Source: Desulfuromusa sp. (GTDB taxonomy: Bacteria; Desulfobacterota; Desulfuromonadia; Desulfuromonadales; Geopsychrobacteraceae). From it: a DNA stretch of 17,088 nt. The stretch covers positions 1 to 17,088 of the forward strand of contig JAOZOH010000059.1 of NCBI GenBank assembly GCA_029933365.1, written 5' to 3'. The notes under the pieces are model-generated. The model saw nothing but the letters and a program-made list of their open reading frames with translations. It ran no database searches and had not been told where the DNA came from. Every line of letters starts with the position of its first letter. The first letter of the stretch is position 1. The translations under genes were made by a program, and so were the position numbers. This document shows positions 1 through 6,854 of the stretch, one piece after another.

Positions 1-12
1 TGGATGAAAAAA

Positions 13-113
13 TGTATTCAATCCAAACCTTCGAATCTCCCCCCAACCCCTCTTTACCAAAGAGGGGAGCCTTTAAGCCTCCCCCTTTAAACAAGGGGGA
101 TTGAGGGGGATTT
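13..113. repeat. Dispersed GC-rich palindromic repeat, copy 1
   Basis: This ~101-bp element is built of two hairpins. CCCCTCTTT at 47-55 pairs with AAAGAGGGG at 59-67, and CCCCCTT at 81-87 pairs with AAGGGGG at 93-99; a further GGGGG run follows at 105-109. A near-identical copy (roughly 85% by eye) lies at 3094-3193 in the same orientation, including the flanking TCGAATCTCCCCC at the left and GATTGAGGGGGATTT at the right. It has no coding capacity. It resembles the small non-autonomous palindromic elements scattered through many bacterial genomes; whether it moves or acts in RNA is not visible here. Confidence 0.8.
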
Positions 114-176
114 TATGCCAGAGTTAAAGCTTGCAATTTCCTAACCGGACACTGCTGTGTATTTTTTATGCTTCAG

Positions 177-213
177 AAAAAAAAGCGACAGTACGATGAT
201 ATCATACTGTCGC
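177..213 (-). terminator. Intrinsic terminator of rnpB
   Basis: The 9-bp perfect stem GCGACAGTA (185-193) / TACTGTCGC (205-213) has an 11-nt loop. On the minus strand it is followed by eight consecutive T (positions 184 to 177). It begins 7 nt past the 3' end of the RNase P RNA, so it is the expected end of that transcript. Confidence 0.9.
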
Positions 214-220
214 GGGAAAA

Positions 221-612
221 GTGGCCAAAGAAGTCCCTAAGCCGGGTTCTGTTCCCCACTGAGGTTACCCACAGCAGGGCGATGATCATTCATCTAGAAC
301 CGTTGTTGCCAACGGCCTCAAGCAGCCAGACCCGGGAACTTCGGGCGGACAGCCCTCAAACGTTCCTCTATTCGACCTTGCTCCGGATGGGGTTTACCGA
401 GCTTCCGACGTCACCGCCAGAACTGGTGAGCTCTTACCTCACCCTTTCACCCTTATCCACCGTCGCAAAAGCTTCGATGGACGGTCTTCTCTCTGTGGCA
501 CTTTCCCTGGGGTTACCCCCGGTTTCCGTTAGAAACCATCCTGTCCTCTGGAGCCCGGACTTTCCTCCCGTCCGCAGAGCGGACCGGCGATCATCTGTCC
601 TTCTTTGACCAC
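221..612 (-). ncRNA. rnpB: RNase P RNA (bacterial type A)
   Basis: This is the catalytic RNA of RNase P, which removes 5' leaders from tRNA precursors. Ends are set by helix P1: minus-strand GTGGTCAAAGAAG (612-600) pairs over 13 positions, with one G-U, with CTTCTTTGGCCAC (233-221). The universally conserved 5' core GAGGAAAGTCCGGGCTCC is at 567-550, and the 3' core ACAGAACCCGGCTTA at 252-238; together they form P4. The L15 sequence GGTAAACC, which in bacterial RNase P contacts the tRNA CCA end, is at 398-391. Length is about 392 nt, normal for type A. The plus-strand reading frame at 168-608 lies over this RNA and is not a gene. I found no convincing -35/-10 upstream of 612; a palindromic repeat cluster sits there. 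Confidence 0.97.
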
Positions 613-633
613 ACTGAATTTAAACTTAATTCA

Positions 634-738
634 GCAAAAGCGGGGCTGTCCCAAGCTTTTGCGACGAGAACCACCGCAGTTTCAAACCCGTAAAACCGGG
701 ACAGTCCCCGCTGAAACTGGGGACAATCCCGGTTTTAC
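634..738. repeat. Palindromic GGGGACTGTCCC-type repeat cluster
   Basis: The space between the zinc-ribbon gene and rnpB holds two inverted repeats. GCAAAAGC (634-641) pairs with GCTTTTGC (655-662). A larger hairpin has arms 690-709 and 719-738 that match at 18 of 20 positions around a 9-nt loop. Both carry the unit CGGGGCTGTCCC or CGGGACAGTCCCC, so one unit occurs three times in mixed orientation. CAGTTTCA (677-684) can also pair with TGAAACTG (712-719), competing with the large hairpin. The large hairpin begins 10 nt beyond the zinc-ribbon stop and may protect or end that mRNA, although no T-run follows. Confidence 0.7.
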
Positions 739-747
739 TTAAAGTGT

Positions 748-1458
748 TCAAGCGTCAACTTCAACGTATAGAATCCGATTACAGTGGGGACAGGTTTGAA
801 TTTCTGAAACTTTTAGCAATTGATTATACTGTTGCGGTGGTAACTGCATATTACAACCGAGACAAGCACCATTTTTAGCCAAAGCAAGAGCCAGACCGCC
901 ACGCCGTTTAAATAGAGTATGATACTTACGCAACAAACTTACGGGAAGTTCCGCAGCAACCGATTCCCGCGTCTGAGTCCGCTTGAGTAATACTTTTTCA
1001 GACTCATCCAGAAGTTGTGTCAATTCAGCACCGCGTGCTTCCGATTTTTCCTGGATAGCAGTAAGCTCACTCTCTTTTTCCAGAATATCATCCTCAAGGG
1101 CAATAACTTCCTGCTGCTTTGCCTGCATTTGCTCTTCAATTTCTTTGTTCGCTTTTTTGGCGACATCAATCTCTTTCAGAACAGCAACATACTCTTTCTG
1201 AGTTTGAATCTCGGGTAGGCGAGCCTCCACCCGGGCTACATTATCCCGTTCCTTGAGTAAATCTTGCTGCAGCTCTGCTTCTGACTGCTGCAACAGAGCC
1301 ACTTCGTCGTTCAGTTGATCTAGCATTTCCTGAACTCTGGCGGTATCAGCTGCAAAAGCATCCAATTCATCACGATAACCATAACGGGTTGCTTCGAGAG
1401 AGCTGATTTCCTGGTCAATTTCCTGAAGATCTTTTAGCAGGTTCATTTTGTTTTGCAC
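748..1458 (-). CDS. Coiled-coil C4-type zinc-ribbon protein
   Basis: The product is predicted to be a soluble protein with a long charged N-terminal coiled coil (about residues 1-170, rich in E, K, Q, L heptads) and a C-terminal zinc ribbon. The ribbon has two CxxC knuckles, CLGC and CPHC, about 25 residues apart. This is the layout of the widespread zf-RING_7/DUF164 family, which resembles structural coiled-coil nucleic-acid-associated proteins; its role is not settled. The open frame extends to a GTG at 1473, but a GGAGG (1467-1471) lies exactly 8 nt upstream of the in-frame GTG at 1458, so that start (236 aa) is preferred. An ATG nine residues into the longer frame (1446) is too far from the site. 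The gene follows the Nif3 gene by 35 nt and probably shares its mRNA; rnpB lies downstream on the same strand. Confidence 0.9.
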   Translation of the reverse strand: MQNKMNLLKDLQEIDQEISSLEATRYGYRDELDAFAADTARVQEMLDQLNDEVALLQQSEAELQQDLLKERDNVARVEARLPEIQTQKEYVAVLKEIDVAKKANKEIEEQMQAKQQEVIALEDDILEKESELTAIQEKSEARGAELTQLLDESEKVLLKRTQTRESVAAELPVSLLRKYHTLFKRRGGLALALAKNGACLGCNMQLPPQQYNQLLKVSEIQTCPHCNRILYVEVDA

Positions 1459-1493
1459 GTTAATAGCCTCCACTTTCAGTACATGTTGTGCAG

Positions 1494-2624
1494 TCAGAAT
1501 ACACTTAAGGGATCCTGCTCTGCTGTCATTTCTATTACTTCAACTTTGAATTGGCGTGCAGCAAAAATTTTCCTTAACCGACTGGAAAGCTCTGCCACCA
1601 TAATTTGTTCCGTTGCAAAATGTCCGGCATCAATCAATGTGACTCCCGCAGCTCTGGCTCTTTGCGCCTCATGGAACTTTATATCGGCTGTTAACAGACA
1701 ATCTGCGCCATGGCGTACTGCAGCAGAAAACATCGACATACCGGTTCCACCGCAAACTGCCACGCGATCTATCTGCTGTTCCAAATCACCGACTAATTTG
1801 AGGGCCGAAATCTGTAATTTTTCTTTAACCTGTTCCGCAAACTGCCGCAATGAAAGACTTTTTTCAAGTTGACCAACCCGCCCTAATCCAACCTTCAAAC
1901 GTTCATTTGCCAATGGAAGCAGATCATAAGCCACCTCCTCATAGGGATGGGCTTTCAACATTCGTGAGACAGATTTATTCAGGATAGAAGCGGGAACAAC
2001 TATTTCCAAGCGCACCTCTTCGGTTGCTTCGAGCGACCCAGGGGTACCGATAAAAGGTTGTGTTCCCTGACCACCACGGAACGTCCCGGCACCACGACTG
2101 CTGAATGAAACCCGGTCATAGGCTCCAATATGTCCTGCTCCAGCAGAAAAAACAGCATCCCTGACTTCTATTTCGTGACCGAGAGGAACATACACAACCA
2201 GCTTATAAAAATGACCTGTTGTTGGCGATTCCAAAGGGACAGGATCAATCACCCCCAGTCGTTCTGCCAGCCAGTCATTTAATCCATCGGCAGCACGATC
2301 CAGGTTAGTGTGCGCGCTCACAACGGCTATGTCCTGCTTAATAGCTTGGTACAGAACCCGCCCGGTCATATCTGTGGGGCTCAGATGTTTTATCGGCCTA
2401 AAAATCAGTGGATGATGGGAAATAATCAGTTGTGCACCTTGTCGGTGTGCCTCCTGAATGGCAATCTCCTCAGCATCCAGGCAGACTAGAATCTTATTGA
2501 TCTCCGCTGCAGGATCACCAACCTGCAACCCGACATTGTCCCAGTCTTCTGCTAAATCAGGAGGACAAAGCTGATTTAGGAATCCGATAACATCAGTCAA
2601 TCGAGCAGTTTTTTTCTGAGCCAT
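1494..2624 (-). CDS. Nif3-like dinuclear metal-centre protein (DUF34/YqfO type)
   Basis: Member of the Nif3/YbgI/YqfO family, often auto-annotated as a GTP cyclohydrolase 1 type 2 homologue, although the cellular reaction is uncertain. Family metal ligands are visible: SHHPLIF near residue 70, AHTNLD near 105 and DAGHFATE near 335, which in solved members form a two-metal site. The length of 376 aa exceeds the ~250-aa short form because a PII/CutA-like domain is inserted in the middle (about residues 130-235, starting FYKLVVYVPLGHE, with a GAGHIGAYDRVSF stretch). Such inserts are normal for Firmicute and delta-proteobacterial members. The start ATG has GGGAGAGGG just upstream. An intrinsic-terminator-like hairpin ends only 15 nt before the start codon. 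The downstream zinc-ribbon gene follows closely. Confidence 0.93.
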   Translation of the reverse strand: MAQKKTARLTDVIGFLNQLCPPDLAEDWDNVGLQVGDPAAEINKILVCLDAEEIAIQEAHRQGAQLIISHHPLIFRPIKHLSPTDMTGRVLYQAIKQDIAVVSAHTNLDRAADGLNDWLAERLGVIDPVPLESPTTGHFYKLVVYVPLGHEIEVRDAVFSAGAGHIGAYDRVSFSSRGAGTFRGGQGTQPFIGTPGSLEATEEVRLEIVVPASILNKSVSRMLKAHPYEEVAYDLLPLANERLKVGLGRVGQLEKSLSLRQFAEQVKEKLQISALKLVGDLEQQIDRVAVCGGTGMSMFSAAVRHGADCLLTADIKFHEAQRARAAGVTLIDAGHFATEQIMVAELSSRLRKIFAARQFKVEVIEMTAEQDPLSVF

Positions 2625-2638
2625 CTGCCCTCTCCCAC

Positions 2639-2674
2639 AAAAAGAAAGAGTGCACCGGTTTCCGGTGCACTCTT
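2639..2674 (-). terminator. Strong intrinsic terminator in front of the Nif3 gene
   Basis: The 13-bp perfect stem AAGAGTGCACCGG / CCGGTGCACTCTT (2646-2658 with 2662-2674) closes a 3-nt loop. On the minus strand it is followed by TCTTTTT (2645-2639). It ends 15 nt before the Nif3 ATG. It can end transcription coming from the tRNA gene 200 nt upstream. It also sits inside any leader that nif3 mRNA would have, so it may act as an attenuator. Confidence 0.8.
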
Positions 2675-2868
2675 AAATTATCTAGTTCCCCACATTTGCG
2701 AACTGTGTCGCAATCTCTGCGCTTCTCTGTGGTTCAATATCAGGAAGCGTCAACCTTGTTAAGCGATTGTCTCCGTTCAATCTATATTGCCTAATACAAA
2801 TGAGCAGTGTGAGTACTGCCAGGGTTAATAATTAGTAAATGTACAACAGTCGTAAGATGTTACTTAAT
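2675..2868 (-). other. tRNA-Nif3 spacer with no recognised gene
   Basis: This 194-nt AT-rich spacer separates the 3' end of the tRNA from the terminator hairpin. I see no ORF with a ribosome site and no good promoter on the minus strand. GATAAT lies near 2680 but lacks a -35 at the right distance, and TTGACG near 2750 lacks a -10. There is a weak 5-bp inverted repeat (GCAGT/ACTGC) near 2804-2819. How nif3 is transcribed is therefore open. Confidence 0.4.
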
Positions 2869-2945
2869 TGGTGGGCCCACCAGGACTCGAACCTGGGACC
2901 AGCCGGTTATGAGCCGGCGGCTCTAACCAACTGAGCTATGGGCCC
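2869..2945 (-). tRNA. tRNA with CAU anticodon, probably tRNA-Ile2 (lysidine type)
   Basis: A complete 77-nt cloverleaf. The acceptor GGGCCCA/TGGGCCC is at 2945-2939 with 2879-2873. The D arm starts TAGCTCAGTTGG. The anticodon stem is GCCGG/CCGGC around loop CTCATAA, with the anticodon CAT complementary to 2909-2911. The T stem is CCAGG/CCTGG with loop TTCGAGT. The CCA end is encoded (2871-2869). It is not initiator tRNA, since it lacks the C1 mismatch and the GGG/CCC anticodon stem. C4-G69 and C5-G68 in the acceptor match the pattern known for tRNA-Ile2, whose C34 is changed to lysidine by TilS; elongator tRNA-Met is the alternative. Confidence 0.93.
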
Positions 2946-2954
2946 CCTCGCACA

Positions 2955-2991
2955 AGAGAATAGCATAAGAAAAGTCCCCCACTACTGTCAA
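2955..2991 (-). promoter_or_regulatory. Sigma-70 promoter of the tRNA gene
   Basis: The minus strand carries a perfect -35 TTGACA (2991-2986), an 18-nt spacer and a -10 TATGCT (2967-2962, four of six). This puts the transcription start near 2955, about ten bases before the mature tRNA 5' end, as expected for a short tRNA leader. Confidence 0.75.
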
Positions 2992-3093
2992 GTAAAAGTA
3001 GTGTTTTCATTTATAATATTGATGATCTGCAAAATTGGGACTATAGAATGGCTAAGCACTGCCCGGTCAAAAACTTGCGTGACTAAAAACAAC

Positions 3094-3193
3094 TGTATTA
3101 AATCCAGACTTTCGAATCTCCCCCAGCCCCTCTTCAGCAAAGAGGGGAGCTTTTAAGCCTCCCCCTTTTCCAAAGGGGGATTGAGGGGGATTT
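3094..3193. repeat. Dispersed GC-rich palindromic repeat, copy 2
   Basis: The second copy of the element at 13-113, in the same orientation and about 100 bp long. It has the same two-hairpin structure: CCCCTCTT paired with AAGAGGGG across CAGCAA, and CCCCCTTT paired with AAAGGGGG. Differences from copy 1 lie mostly in the loops and small substitutions, so stem pairing is kept. It starts 17 nt past the rpoD stop codon, so on the minus strand it would be transcribed as a double hairpin at the 3' end of the rpoD mRNA and may serve as its end or stabiliser. Confidence 0.8.
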
Positions 3194-3209
3194 GACTATC
3201 ACATCAGAA

Positions 3210-4955
3210 TCAATTTTCAGTGGAGGCAAATCCCCGCAGCCTTTTCGCCCGGCTGGGATGGCGTAGTTTACGCAACGCTTTTGCTTCAATCTGGCGGATC
3301 CGCTCCCGGGTAACATTAAAATCCTGCCCGACCTCCTCAAGGGTATGATCAGATTTTTCACCAATACCAAAACGCATCCGCAGCACTTTTTCCTCCCGAG
3401 GGGTCAAAGAAGCCAGGACTCGCGACGTCTGATCAGAGAGGTTGCCCTTTAACACCGCCTCAAGCGGCGAAACAACCCCTTTATCCTCAATGAAATCACC
3501 AAGAGAAGAATCTTCTTCTTCGCCAATCGGGGTTTCCAGACTGATTGGTTCTTTAGCTATTTTCAAGACTCGCCGAACTTTATCCAGAGGAAGATCCATC
3601 CGCTCAGCAATTTCCTCCGGGGTCGGCTCGCGACCACATTCCTGAACCAGCTGACGGGTGGTTCTTATCAACTTATTAATCGTCTCAATCATGTGCACAG
3701 GAATCCTGATTGTCCGCGCTTGGTCAGCAATTGCACGGGTGATCGCCTGGCGGATCCACCAGGTTGCATAGGTGGAAAACTTGTAGCCACGGCGATATTC
3801 AAATTTATCAACCGCCTTCATCAAGCCGATATTCCCCTCCTGAATCAGATCAAGAAACTGCAATCCACGGTTCGTATATTTTTTTGCAATTGAGACAACC
3901 AGGCGCAGGTTGGCCTCAACCAGCTCAGCTTTGGCTTTCTTGGCAATCCATTCGCCCTTGTAAACTTTTTTTAGATATTCCAACAAATCGCCAGGTTCAA
4001 ACCCAGATTCTTCCGTGACCCGCTTGAATTGTCGCTCAGCTGATAGCAGCCGCTTCTCAACCGACAAAAGAACATCACCGGAAACATTCAACTCTTCTGC
4101 AACAGCATGTGCATCATCATCACTCTGCCGCATACGAGTCAGATATGCGCTAATTTCGCTATAAGGGCGACTGACTTTGATTTCACAATCCGCAATTTCT
4201 GCCTGCCCCTTTTTAACCTGGTTGCCCATGTCTTTAAGACGATCAACAATTTTAGCAACCTGAAAATCTTTCAGCCGGATGTCACGCAATAATTTAATCA
4301 ACTGCTTCCGACCTGCGACCTCCTGTTCTTCCAGTTCAAGACGTTTTTTCTTACTCGGACTCCCTTGCAAGGATTCATGAATTGCCAGAAGCTGTTGTTC
4401 CAGAGAACGAAGTTTTTCGTACGACTCCATCAGCCGTTTACGTTGTTTTCCCTCAGCTTCACCACCCTCTTCTTCATCATAATCACGGGTAATATCTGAG
4501 ACGCGGATTTGTTCTTTCTCCAGCCGCGCAAGTAATTTCACCACCCCTTGAGCTGCAATCGGGGTACGCATAACAACTTTCGTCACCTGAGCTTCACCCT
4601 CCTCAATCCGCTTGGCAATTTCGACCTCACCTTCACGGGTCAAGAGAGCAACCTGCCCCATTTCACGCAAATACATTCGTACCGGATCACTGGTTCGACC
4701 CAGAGTACCTGCCTCTAATTCAACCTCTCGCTCATCCTCTTCACTATCTTCCTCTTTTGCATTTGTCGCCTTATCCTCAGACTCGACAATTTCGATATCC
4801 ATCTCGCCAAACATACTCATCACATCCTCAAGTTGCTCCGAGGACACCATGTTGGCAGGTAACATATCATTCACTTCATCATAGGTAAGGAAACCTTTTT
4901 CCTTCCCCATATCGATCAGCTGCTGAATTTCATCGGGGTTTATTTTTTTAGCCAT
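3210..4955 (-). CDS. rpoD: Primary RNA polymerase sigma factor (sigma-70)
   Basis: Housekeeping sigma factor that directs RNA polymerase core to -35/-10 promoters. Order in the 581-aa protein: a region 1.1 fold at about 1-60, then an acidic stretch (EEDSEEDE near 70). Region 1.2 begins [11 protein letters not shown] near 90. A variable non-conserved region covers about 125-335. Region 2 lies at about 345-420, with the -10 melting and recognition segment [14 protein letters not shown] at 396-409. Region 3.2 finger is [10 protein letters not shown] at 483-492, and region 4 spans about 515-575, with the helix-turn-helix [20 protein letters not shown] contacting -35. Length is normal for RpoD. 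The start has GAGGAG about 12 nt upstream, somewhat long. It is last in the yqeY-cvpA-mutS2-dnaG-rpoD cluster, 63 nt after dnaG; repeat copy 2 follows it. Confidence 0.98.
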   Translation of the reverse strand: MAKKINPDEIQQLIDMGKEKGFLTYDEVNDMLPANMVSSEQLEDVMSMFGEMDIEIVESEDKATNAKEEDSEEDEREVELEAGTLGRTSDPVRMYLREMGQVALLTREGEVEIAKRIEEGEAQVTKVVMRTPIAAQGVVKLLARLEKEQIRVSDITRDYDEEEGGEAEGKQRKRLMESYEKLRSLEQQLLAIHESLQGSPSKKKRLELEEQEVAGRKQLIKLLRDIRLKDFQVAKIVDRLKDMGNQVKKGQAEIADCEIKVSRPYSEISAYLTRMRQSDDDAHAVAEELNVSGDVLLSVEKRLLSAERQFKRVTEESGFEPGDLLEYLKKVYKGEWIAKKAKAELVEANLRLVVSIAKKYTNRGLQFLDLIQEGNIGLMKAVDKFEYRRGYKFSTYATWWIRQAITRAIADQARTIRIPVHMIETINKLIRTTRQLVQECGREPTPEEIAERMDLPLDKVRRVLKIAKEPISLETPIGEEEDSSLGDFIEDKGVVSPLEAVLKGNLSDQTSRVLASLTPREEKVLRMRFGIGEKSDHTLEEVGQDFNVTRERIRQIEAKALRKLRHPSRAKRLRGFASTEN

Positions 4956-5018
4956 TATTGCACTGTTCTCCTCTGCTGTCTGAATATCCAGACTTCTATA
5001 TTTTAGTAAGTGTAACGA

Positions 5019-6854
5019 CTACTTTAGATTTGTAAACTCTTTCAACGAATCATTTAAGTTTGCTGCGTCTTTGACTTGTTCATATTGACGAATTTTATCC
5101 AGTGATTTCCCCCGCTGTCGTCTGGTCTGTTCGTCCTGCAAAGCCCTCAAACAATCATTAAAAATAGTATCAACATTCTCAATGAACTGCCCTTGATCAT
5201 AAAGTGATAAAGCAGTTAATAAACGTACTTCACCGGGGTCAAGCTTATCAATTAAAGATTTGATATCGAGACCTGAAGCTGTGGCATTTTCCAAGAGTAT
5301 CTGTGCTATTGCCAAGGCATCAGGATGATTAAAAAGATTAAGTCCCCCGGCCGCAGTTATTTTTTCTTGAGACACATGATTCTGCAACAAAAGACAGAGT
5401 AAAGTTTTTTCAGACCGACTCCAATCGGGTTTTGCATCAGCCAGCTTTGCCACTTCAGGATAGCCACCACCAGTCACTGCGGAAAAACGATCCTCCGGGA
5501 GCGGATAGCTCTCTGGCAACGGTGCTGCGGAATAGGTCTTTTTTTTCTGCTGCCTCAGGCTGGCGGTCTTCCTCACCTGTTTCAACTGCTCCAGATCAAT
5601 GCCGCTTCGTTGCGCTAATTCTTTCAAATAAAGATCCTGCTCCAGCTCACTACTCAATCCGGCAATCTGCTCAATAATCCGTTCCGCAGCCCGAACTTTC
5701 AGTTCAATACCACTGCCTGCATCAGCCAGCACATCATCGATAAAAAGATCCATAACTGAACGTGCTGTTTCGAGTCTGGCTCGGAAAGCCTCGGCACCCT
5801 GCCCCTGAATAAAGGAATCAGGATCTTCACCGCTTGGCAGCTCAATCACAGCAGCGGGAACCCCTTCTTCCTGTAATACCGTCATCGCCTTAAAAGTTGC
5901 CTGTTTGCCTGCTGCATCCTGATCAAATAAGAGGACAACCCGCTGGACATAGCGCTTGAGAATTCGCGCATGATCTACGGTTAGAGCAGTGCCACAAGTG
6001 GCAACAACCTGGGGGAACCCAGCTCGATACAGTGCCAGTTGATCGAAATAACCTTCGACCAGCAAAACTTCACCACTCTTCCGCATCGCTTGCCGCGCCT
6101 GATACAGACCAAATAAAACCCGCCCTTTGTGATAAATTGGTGATTCAGGTGAATTAATATATTTGGGCTTACTGTCATCCAACACCCGCCCGGCAAAAGC
6201 GACAATCTGCCCCGACAGATCATAAACTGGAAAGATCAAGCGACCCCGGAAAAGGTCATAGTCTCCCCGCCCTTGTTTTCCTGGACGAATCAAACCCAGA
6301 GTTCGCGCATCAACAGCCGCAACCCCCTGCTCTTCCAAGTGTTTTTTCAGCCCTTCCCATGAATCAAGAGAAAAACCGATTTGATACTCCCCGGCAGCTT
6401 TACGTCCGTAGCCACGGGTTTTCATATATTTTCTTGCCGGGTCGCCTGCCGGATGTTCCATCAGTAATTGATGGAAATAGGCTGCAGCAACGTCATTGAC
6501 TCGATAGAGCCGTTCCCGCTGTTGCTGCCTAAGTTCTTCTTCAGGTGACAGGGTACGTTCTTCTAAATCAATCCCGATCCGCTCAGCTAAGCGCCGTACC
6601 GCATCGGGGAAAGTGAGCCCTTCAGCCTTCATCAAAAAGGAAAAAACATCGCCACCCACGCCACAACCAAAACAATGGAAAAATTGCCGGGCTGCGTTTA
6701 CGCTAAATGAAGGAGATTTTTCCGCATGAAACGGGCAGAGCCCCATGTGATTAACACCGGAGCGCTTTAAACTGACATATTGCGAAATCAGCTCGACAAT
6801 ATCAGTTTGTTCACGGACTTCACTAATTTTACTTTCTGTAATTTGTCCGGTCAT
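5019..6854 (-). CDS. dnaG: DNA primase
   Basis: Makes RNA primers for lagging-strand synthesis at the replication fork, working with the DnaB helicase. The zinc-binding domain has C40-x2-H43 and C61-x2-C64 (CPFH...CFGC). The RNA polymerase core includes the YINSPESPIYHKG segment near 232-244. The TOPRIM domain carries LLVEGYFD (E267) and LLFDQDAAG (D311, D313), followed by SGEDPDSF near 341-348. The C-terminal ~150 residues should be the helicase-interaction domain. Length 611 aa is typical. The start ATG overlaps the mutS2 stop as TAATG (one shared base), and there is no strong ribosome site, which suggests translational coupling to mutS2. rpoD follows after 63 nt. Confidence 0.98.
   Translation of the reverse strand: MTGQITESKISEVREQTDIVELISQYVSLKRSGVNHMGLCPFHAEKSPSFSVNAARQFFHCFGCGVGGDVFSFLMKAEGLTFPDAVRRLAERIGIDLEERTLSPEEELRQQQRERLYRVNDVAAAYFHQLLMEHPAGDPARKYMKTRGYGRKAAGEYQIGFSLDSWEGLKKHLEEQGVAAVDARTLGLIRPGKQGRGDYDLFRGRLIFPVYDLSGQIVAFAGRVLDDSKPKYINSPESPIYHKGRVLFGLYQARQAMRKSGEVLLVEGYFDQLALYRAGFPQVVATCGTALTVDHARILKRYVQRVVLLFDQDAAGKQATFKAMTVLQEEGVPAAVIELPSGEDPDSFIQGQGAEAFRARLETARSVMDLFIDDVLADAGSGIELKVRAAERIIEQIAGLSSELEQDLYLKELAQRSGIDLEQLKQVRKTASLRQQKKKTYSAAPLPESYPLPEDRFSAVTGGGYPEVAKLADAKPDWSRSEKTLLCLLLQNHVSQEKITAAGGLNLFNHPDALAIAQILLENATASGLDIKSLIDKLDPGEVRLLTALSLYDQGQFIENVDTIFNDCLRALQDEQTRRQRGKSLDKIRQYEQVKDAANLNDSLKEFTNLK

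Noticed and set aside
1..113. CRISPR-like repeat array at the left edge
   Set aside because: There is only one unit here, made of internal hairpins; the second copy is 3 kb away and there are no spacers.
168..608. 146-codon plus-strand open frame
   Set aside because: It lies over the RNase P RNA, whose P1, P4 and L15 elements are clear on the minus strand.
2946..3093. Possible small RNA or gene between the tRNA promoter and repeat copy 2
   Set aside because: AT-rich sequence with no ribosome site, no terminator of its own and no conserved motif I can name.
3134..3370. 78-codon minus-strand frame across the rpoD 3' end and repeat copy 2
   Set aside because: Shadow of rpoD in another frame, with low-complexity residues from the repeat and no ribosome site.
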